From the NCBI GenBank assembly GCA_001898145.1, contig MKSR01000017.1, forward strand, positions 62,001 through 126,000: a stretch of DNA of 64,000 nucleotides. The letters are read 5' to 3'. The notes under the pieces are model-generated. The model did not search any database, was not told the DNA's origin, and saw nothing but the letters and a program-made list of their open reading frames with translations. The DNA comes from Dyadobacter sp. 50-39 (GTDB lineage: Bacteria > Bacteroidota > Bacteroidia > Cytophagales > Spirosomataceae). Every line of letters begins with the position of its first letter. Position 1 is the first letter of the stretch. The position numbers were made by a program, and so were the translations under genes. Of this stretch, positions 60,039 through 64,000 are shown piece by piece.

Positions 60039-60953
60039 ATGCTGGATATAGTAATCGAAGCGCGGAAAGCGGCTATCAGCGAGTCGGTGATGGTGAAACG
60101 GATACTCCCTTTTCGTCTCCGGCGGATGGTCGGGCCTTTTATTTTTATGGATCATGCAGGGCCGCTGGGCACTGTTCCGGCCGACCCGTCGGCGATGGAT
60201 GTACTGCCGCACCCGCATATCGGGCTTTCGACGGTCAGCTATCTCTTCGACGGGCAGGTCACGCACCGCGATAGCACCGGGGCGCAGCAGATCATCAAGC
60301 CCGGAGAAGTGAACTGGATGACTGCCGGAAGCGGTATCGCGCATTCGGAGCGTTTCGAAGATCCTGCGGCGCTGGCCGGCGGCCTGGAAATGATCCAGAC
60401 ATGGGTGGGATTGCCCGAAAAAGATGAAGAATCGGCGCCCGCATTCCGGAATTATGCTCAAAACGAGCTGCCCGTTTTCACGGATAAGGGCGTGTGGATG
60501 CGGCTCATTGCGGGCGATGCATTTGGGTTACAGAATGGCGTCGAAACGCATTCTCCGCTTTTTTACCTCCACGTAGTGCTGGAAGCCGGGGCGACATTCC
60601 GTATGCCGGATGGCTATGCCGAGCGGGCGATTTATGTGGTGAAAGGATCGGTGGAGACCGGAGGGCATTTTTACCAACCGGGAAAAATGCTGGTCTTTAA
60701 CAAGCATGCAGAGCCGGCCATTAAGGCGCGTGAAAATACGACACTGATGCTCCTCGGCGGCGAACCGCTCGGGGAGCGCTTCATCTGGTGGAACTTCGTT
60801 TCGTCCCGGAAAGAGCGCATCGAACAAGCCAAGGAAGATTGGAAACAAGGCCGCATTCAGCTCCCGCCCGCCGACGACCACGAATTTATACCACTGCCCG
60901 AGGACTATTCACGACCGGCAGGCGCCCCTCCCCGGCCAGAACCGCTTTCCTGA
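60039..60953 (+). CDS. Pirin-family protein
   Basis: ATG 60039 (MLDIVIEARKAAISESVMVKRILPFRLRRMVGPFIFMDHAG). The 304-residue protein has two cupin folds. The N-terminal cupin holds DVLPHPHIGLSTVSYLFDGQVTHRDS and the SGIAHSE motif that supply the metal-binding His/Glu. Pirins of this kind can act as quercetinases or redox-sensing regulators. It begins 37 bases after the ABC-F stop, so the two may be co-expressed. A terminator follows. Confidence 0.94.
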   Translation: MLDIVIEARKAAISESVMVKRILPFRLRRMVGPFIFMDHAGPLGTVPADPSAMDVLPHPHIGLSTVSYLFDGQVTHRDSTGAQQIIKPGEVNWMTAGSGIAHSERFEDPAALAGGLEMIQTWVGLPEKDEESAPAFRNYAQNELPVFTDKGVWMRLIAGDAFGLQNGVETHSPLFYLHVVLEAGATFRMPDGYAERAIYVVKGSVETGGHFYQPGKMLVFNKHAEPAIKARENTTLMLLGGEPLGERFIWWNFVSSRKERIEQAKEDWKQGRIQLPPADDHEFIPLPEDYSRPAGAPPRPEPLS

Positions 60954-61016
60954 TACTGGCTATCGCTTTGCGTGCTTCCGGGTTCTGTGAATGTCAGGAA
61001 ATTGATCTTATTCGGC

Positions 61017-61054
61017 ACGAAGGCCCTGCAATCCACGGATTACAGGGCCTTCGT
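61017..61054. terminator. Terminator between pirin and AraC genes
   Basis: An 18-base stem with a single mismatch (61017-61034 with 61037-61054), around a tiny loop, between the pirin stop at 60953 and the converging AraC stop at 61056. The core is GAAGGCCCTG and CAGGGCCTTC. Confidence 0.85.
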
Positions 61055-61055
61055 A

Positions 61056-61874
61056 TCAGCCGGCGAGCCTGGACGGCGGTACGCCAAATGCCTTTTTGAA
61101 TGCGAATGAGAAATGCGAGAGATCTTCAAAACCGATTTCCAGATAGACGTCGGAAGCGGCGCGGCCTTTTTCCTTGATCAGATAGTGTGCCTCCTGCAAC
61201 CTTCGCTGCTGCAACCACCGGCTGGGTGAAGTGTGGAAAATATGTTCGAAATCACGCTTGAATGTAGCCAGACTGCGCCCCGTCAGGTAAGCGAAACGAT
61301 TCATCTGCACATTGAAATGGAAGTTCTTGTTCATGAACGCTTCCAGGTCGATCTTACCGGGCTCGCTGAAATCAAACAATATATCTCGCATCACCGGCGA
61401 TGTACGAAGCAATATCATAATGGCCTCCCGGACTTTCAGGGCTTGCAGGCCTGCGTCGATCAGCTGGTCGTCCTCGCTATACGGCATCAGCGAATCCATA
61501 AACCCCTTTAAGAGACTGCCGCCATTCAATGCGAAGATCGGCCCCGCATCCTGGCCTCGCTGATGATCGGCCCTGTAACCATGCTCCATCGCGAAACTTC
61601 GCAGCGTTTCCTGGTCGAGGTATACGGAAATGGATTTAAACACACCGTTTTCGGGAGGCTGCTTGATGAACTTCATGAGCTGGTTGCGCCGGATAAACCG
61701 GAAATCACCCTCCTTGAACACATACTCCTTTTCCCCGTTGTTGATCGTGAGCGTCCCGGAAATCTGGTAGCTGAACACGTGCTCGGGTGCAAACTGCTCC
61801 CCCTCGCGGTTCCTGGTAAAATAACAAGAATACGCGATGGGAGATGATTGTTTATTAGACTTCGGATCGGCCAT
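61056..61874 (-). CDS. AraC-family transcriptional regulator
   Basis: ATG 61874 (MADPKSNKQSSPIAYSCYF). The 272-residue protein has an N-terminal cupin-like sensor (FSYQISGTLTINNGEKEYVFKEGDFRFIRRNQLMKF) and a C-terminal double helix-turn-helix: FAYLTGRSLATFKRDFEHIFHTSPSRWLQQRRLQEAHYLI and ASDVYLEIGFEDLSHFSFAFKKAFGVPPS. It lies 15 bases downstream of the SDR gene stop region in the same direction, and may control that SDR. Confidence 0.94.
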   Translation of the reverse strand: MADPKSNKQSSPIAYSCYFTRNREGEQFAPEHVFSYQISGTLTINNGEKEYVFKEGDFRFIRRNQLMKFIKQPPENGVFKSISVYLDQETLRSFAMEHGYRADHQRGQDAGPIFALNGGSLLKGFMDSLMPYSEDDQLIDAGLQALKVREAIMILLRTSPVMRDILFDFSEPGKIDLEAFMNKNFHFNVQMNRFAYLTGRSLATFKRDFEHIFHTSPSRWLQQRRLQEAHYLIKEKGRAASDVYLEIGFEDLSHFSFAFKKAFGVPPSRLAG

Positions 61875-61889
61875 GAACAAAGTTAGAAA

Positions 61890-62783
61890 TTATGCGTCCT
61901 TTTTGCTTCCGGTATACCACTTACCCATCGTCGTTTCGAGAAAGTTCTCCGACTCATGATGGTCGGTCGAAAGGCTCACATGCTCCCATTCTTCCATTTC
62001 CGCCTTCCGGGCTTCGTCGGCGCTTTTCAGTATGCCGATCGCCTCGCTTCCCAGTATGAGGTGCACCGGCGGCGCGGGGTGTGCGGCCAATGCCACCATG
62101 ACCTCCGCTGCCCGGTCGGGATCTCCCACGGGTACGAATCGGCCTGATTTGAAAAAGTCCGTACGCTGGTTCACCATTTCGTAGCCCTCGATTTCACGGG
62201 CATATGTCATGGACGCCCCGGCCCAATCCGTGCGAAAGCCGCCTGGCTCGACACTGGTAACGTGGATACCCAGCGGCCGCACCTCTTTGGCCAGCGCCTC
62301 CGTAAAACCGCTTAACCCGAACTTGGCTGCCTGATACATGGTAAGGCCCGGATTGCCGACACGCCCTCCGATCGAACTGATTTGCAGAATACGGCCACTC
62401 CCCTGCCCGCGCATGTACGGCAGCACGGCCCGGGTGATCTCGATCGGCGCGTAAAGATTGGTTTCCAGCTGGCTGCGCACCTGCTCTTCGGTATATGCCT
62501 CCGCGGCGCCGATAATGCCGAAGCCCGCGTTATTGACCAGCACATCTATGCGCCCGAAATGAGCCACGGCCTCGGCCACCACATGGTAAACCTGCTCATA
62601 ATCGGTTACGTCCAGCGCTACCGGGTAAACCTGGTCGCCGTATTGCGCCGCCAGTTCATCCAGCTGCGCGGTGTTGCGGGCAGTGGCTACCAGTTTATCA
62701 CCGCTTTTCAGAACTGCTTCTGCAAGGCTGCGTCCCAATCCGCGGGAGCTGCCTGTAATGAACCATACTTTTGTCATTGTCAT
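61890..62783 (-). CDS. SDR-family oxidoreductase
   Basis: A 297-residue classical short-chain dehydrogenase. The cofactor loop is WFITGSSRGLGRSLAEAVL, then LVNNAGFGIIGAAE, a catalytic Ser in ILQISSIGG, and YQAAKFGLSGF with Tyr/Lys. The tail of about 60 residues has TDHHESENFLETTMGKWYTG. This layout is that of the common Bacteroidota oxidoreductases paired with AraC regulators. ATG 62783 or 62777 may be used. The AraC gene follows 16 bases after its stop. Confidence 0.93.
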   Translation of the reverse strand: MTMTKVWFITGSSRGLGRSLAEAVLKSGDKLVATARNTAQLDELAAQYGDQVYPVALDVTDYEQVYHVVAEAVAHFGRIDVLVNNAGFGIIGAAEAYTEEQVRSQLETNLYAPIEITRAVLPYMRGQGSGRILQISSIGGRVGNPGLTMYQAAKFGLSGFTEALAKEVRPLGIHVTSVEPGGFRTDWAGASMTYAREIEGYEMVNQRTDFFKSGRFVPVGDPDRAAEVMVALAAHPAPPVHLILGSEAIGILKSADEARKAEMEEWEHVSLSTDHHESENFLETTMGKWYTGSKKDA

Positions 62784-62866
62784 CGTGTTTTAAGTACAAT
62801 GCAAAAGTACCCTACACCGCGGCTGCCAACTTTGCTGAAAAGCTCAGAGTTACTTTGTTCAAAAGC

Positions 62867-63544
62867 TCACTGCTTCAATACATAGAAGAAGATTTCCGTC
62901 CGGATCTGGAAACCGAGCGACTCGTATACGCCTATTGCCCGGGCATTGTCCGTTCGCACGTGCAGAAATGGCTGTTCCCCGGCTTGCTGGATGCGGTTTA
63001 CCTGGCGTAGCAGCAAATGCCGCGCATAACCTTTTCCCAAATGATCGGGGTGGGTGCAAACCGCGCTGAATTCCGCATAACCTTCGGGATGCATCCGCTG
63101 GCCGGCCATGGCTACCAGCCTGGCGTTTTCGAATATGCCTTCATAATGTCCGAAGCGGATCGTCTCTGTCGAGAATGGACCGGGAACGGTAAGGCCTGTC
63201 AACGCGAGCATTTCCGGAACGTGTTCTGTGGTGAGCGGAACCGTCACCGGGCCATCGGATACGGGCATGGGTTTGCCCTGGTAAAGCATCTGATAGCCGG
63301 GCACAGCCGCCACCTTCCGCCACGGACGCGGGATTCCCACATTTTCATTACTGACGAATATGACATTATTGTCAAAAGGAATGGCTTCATGCAGCGCCGG
63401 CAGGCCATCCAATGCCGGCCCTTCTACGGCCACAAACGGAGACACTTCCGGCAAAAAATAGGCAGATCCTTCCTGTATGGAGCCGAGCGCACGATTGTGA
63501 GTGCGCAGCGCATGCCACGCGGGGTTGTCGAGGATTTGTTTCAT
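62867..63544 (-). CDS. GNAT-family N-acetyltransferase
   Basis: A 225-residue protein whose C-terminal half is a GNAT domain. HPDHLGKGYARHLLLRQVNRI is the acetyl-CoA loop, with the FSAVCTHPD strand before it and NARAIGVYESLGFQIRTE after it. The N-terminal 100 residues resemble the FR47/DUF-type partner domain of double GNAT proteins. Substrate unknown. It is separate from the SDR gene by 83 bases on the same strand. Confidence 0.9.
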   Translation of the reverse strand: MKQILDNPAWHALRTHNRALGSIQEGSAYFLPEVSPFVAVEGPALDGLPALHEAIPFDNNVIFVSNENVGIPRPWRKVAAVPGYQMLYQGKPMPVSDGPVTVPLTTEHVPEMLALTGLTVPGPFSTETIRFGHYEGIFENARLVAMAGQRMHPEGYAEFSAVCTHPDHLGKGYARHLLLRQVNRIQQAGEQPFLHVRTDNARAIGVYESLGFQIRTEIFFYVLKQ

Positions 63545-63640
63545 TTCAAACAGTCAAGTGGCAGGCTGGTCAATCACAGTTGCCTGCATGTGTCATCACC
63601 AACAACCGACGCATTTCCTTGGTTGCACGTTTTGGAATAA

Positions 63641-63679
63641 AACAAAAAAAGTGGCCGCCATGAACGGGCAGCCACTTTT
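63641..63679 (-). terminator. Minus-strand terminator downstream of partial AraC gene
   Basis: AAAAGTGGC (63647-63655) pairs with GCCACTTTT (63671-63679). On the minus strand the hairpin is followed by a run of T, so it would end transcripts coming from the AraC gene at the window edge. Confidence 0.7.
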
Positions 63680-63725
63680 GCCAAAACACACGAAAACACT
63701 ATTCGAAACAGAAGGCCGCAAAGCC

Positions 63726-63839
63726 ATGTCATACAAATCAAAACAGGTCATCACCCCTGTATTTGCATATGCAAAAAATCTTATTACAAATTTCAGGAAA
63801 ACAGAACGGAATGGTTCGCACGATCTGTCCGAAGGTTAG
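63726..63839 (+). CDS. Possible 37-residue peptide
   Basis: ATG 63726 opens a basic peptide (MSYKSKQVITPVFAYAKNL...SHDLSEG) with no recognised family. It lies in the 3' region of the partial AraC gene on the opposite strand, between that gene and its terminator. No clear promoter. It may be chance, and the score is low. Confidence 0.2.
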   Translation: MSYKSKQVITPVFAYAKNLITNFRKTERNGSHDLSEG

Positions 63840-63874
63840 GACAATCTGAACATCCTGTAAAAGTACCTTAACTA

Positions 63875-64000
63875 CTACCGGGCGCCGGCGCGGAATTCTT
63901 CGGGCGTCAGGCCGGTCTGCTTTTTGAAGAAACGGGCAAAATACGACTGGTCGCTAAACCCTAAGCCATAGGCGATTTCCTTTACCGAATGCTGGCGGTG
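63875..64000 (-). CDS. AraC-family regulator, C-terminal end only
   Basis: The window edge cuts this gene; only the last 41 residues are present. They read [22 protein letters not shown] and [13 protein letters not shown], the second helix-turn-helix and end of an AraC-type DNA-binding domain, before a TAG at 63875-63877. The rest lies beyond 64000. Confidence 0.88.
   Translation of the reverse strand, partial: HRQHSVKEIAYGLGFSDQSYFARFFKKQTGLTPEEFRAGAR

Noticed and set aside
1-64000. CRISPR arrays, rRNA or tRNA genes
   Set aside because: No regular short repeats with spacers and no rRNA or tRNA-like cloverleaf were recognised on reading the window; a dedicated scan was not possible.

Overview
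The window looks like chromosome of a Cytophagales member of the Bacteroidota, most like Dyadobacter or a relative (an inference from gene content, not a search). The signs are Bacteroidota promoters (TAnnTTTG -7 boxes at many starts), DUF4180, DUF6428, GDCCVxC, DUF892 and other families common in this phylum, and a mosaic sensory and stress gene set typical of soil or plant-associated Cytophagales.

Region 1 (about 1-20.4 kb) is an accessory island, visibly more AT-rich than the rest. It opens with an IS1182-type transposase gene and continues with an AraC regulator and three NTF2/SnoaL-like genes. Next is a long minus-strand arsenic operon: arsR, DUF6428, arsN2, acr3, a His-rich membrane protein, arsO, two tandem metallophosphoesterases and an MFS gene cut by one amber codon. 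A divergent plus-strand unit carries a low-molecular-weight phosphatase/ArsC-like gene and a SigZ-like sigma factor. After a frameshifted PAP2 phosphatase comes a mercury-type operon (ArsR/SmtB regulator, MerTP fusion, GDCCVxC protein, ankyrin protein). The last unit is a MerR-controlled thiol/metal module. A nearly identical MerR-type promoter occurs twice, once before a small CC membrane protein plus YnfA, and once before an opposing operon with a CCPW protein, a Cys-rich exported peptide, a TlpA-like protein and a second thioredoxin-like protein. The two operons converge on one shared terminator. I regard this as the most interesting candidate system in the window. No merA is visible.

Region 2 (20-30 kb) has a truncated haemoglobin with a DUF6625-like glycosyltransferase, then a GC-rich sugar-polymer cluster: GT9, HAD-IIIA (GmhB-like) phosphatase and two GT4 on the minus strand, and a carbamoyltransferase, GT2 and GT9 on the plus strand.

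Region 3 (30-50.7 kb) is a stress and signalling block. It holds an oxidoreductase, SDRs, an MBL hydrolase, a REC-REC / degenerate kinase / REC trio, a DUF892 protein with a large KatE catalase, ankyrin protein, a 1224-residue CheB-CheR-kinase-REC hybrid, a second CheB with a zinc-ribbon tail, a DUF4180/Crp/Gdx-type SMR operon, and a sensor kinase with an ethylene-receptor-type membrane domain (frameshifted) followed by its response regulator.

Region 4 (50.7-64 kb) has a MurG-like glycosyltransferase, a beta-barrel protein, DJ-1, a SCO1/copper pair, a TetR-OsmC pair sharing an operator-like sequence, a tiny glycine-rich membrane protein, Ogt, ABC-F ATPase, pirin, AraC, SDR, GNAT and the end of another AraC gene.

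Several genes (MFS, PAP2, ethylene-type sensor, perhaps the MurG-like gene) carry a single stop or one-base shift, the shifts lying in short homopolymers. They may be real decay or sequence error.
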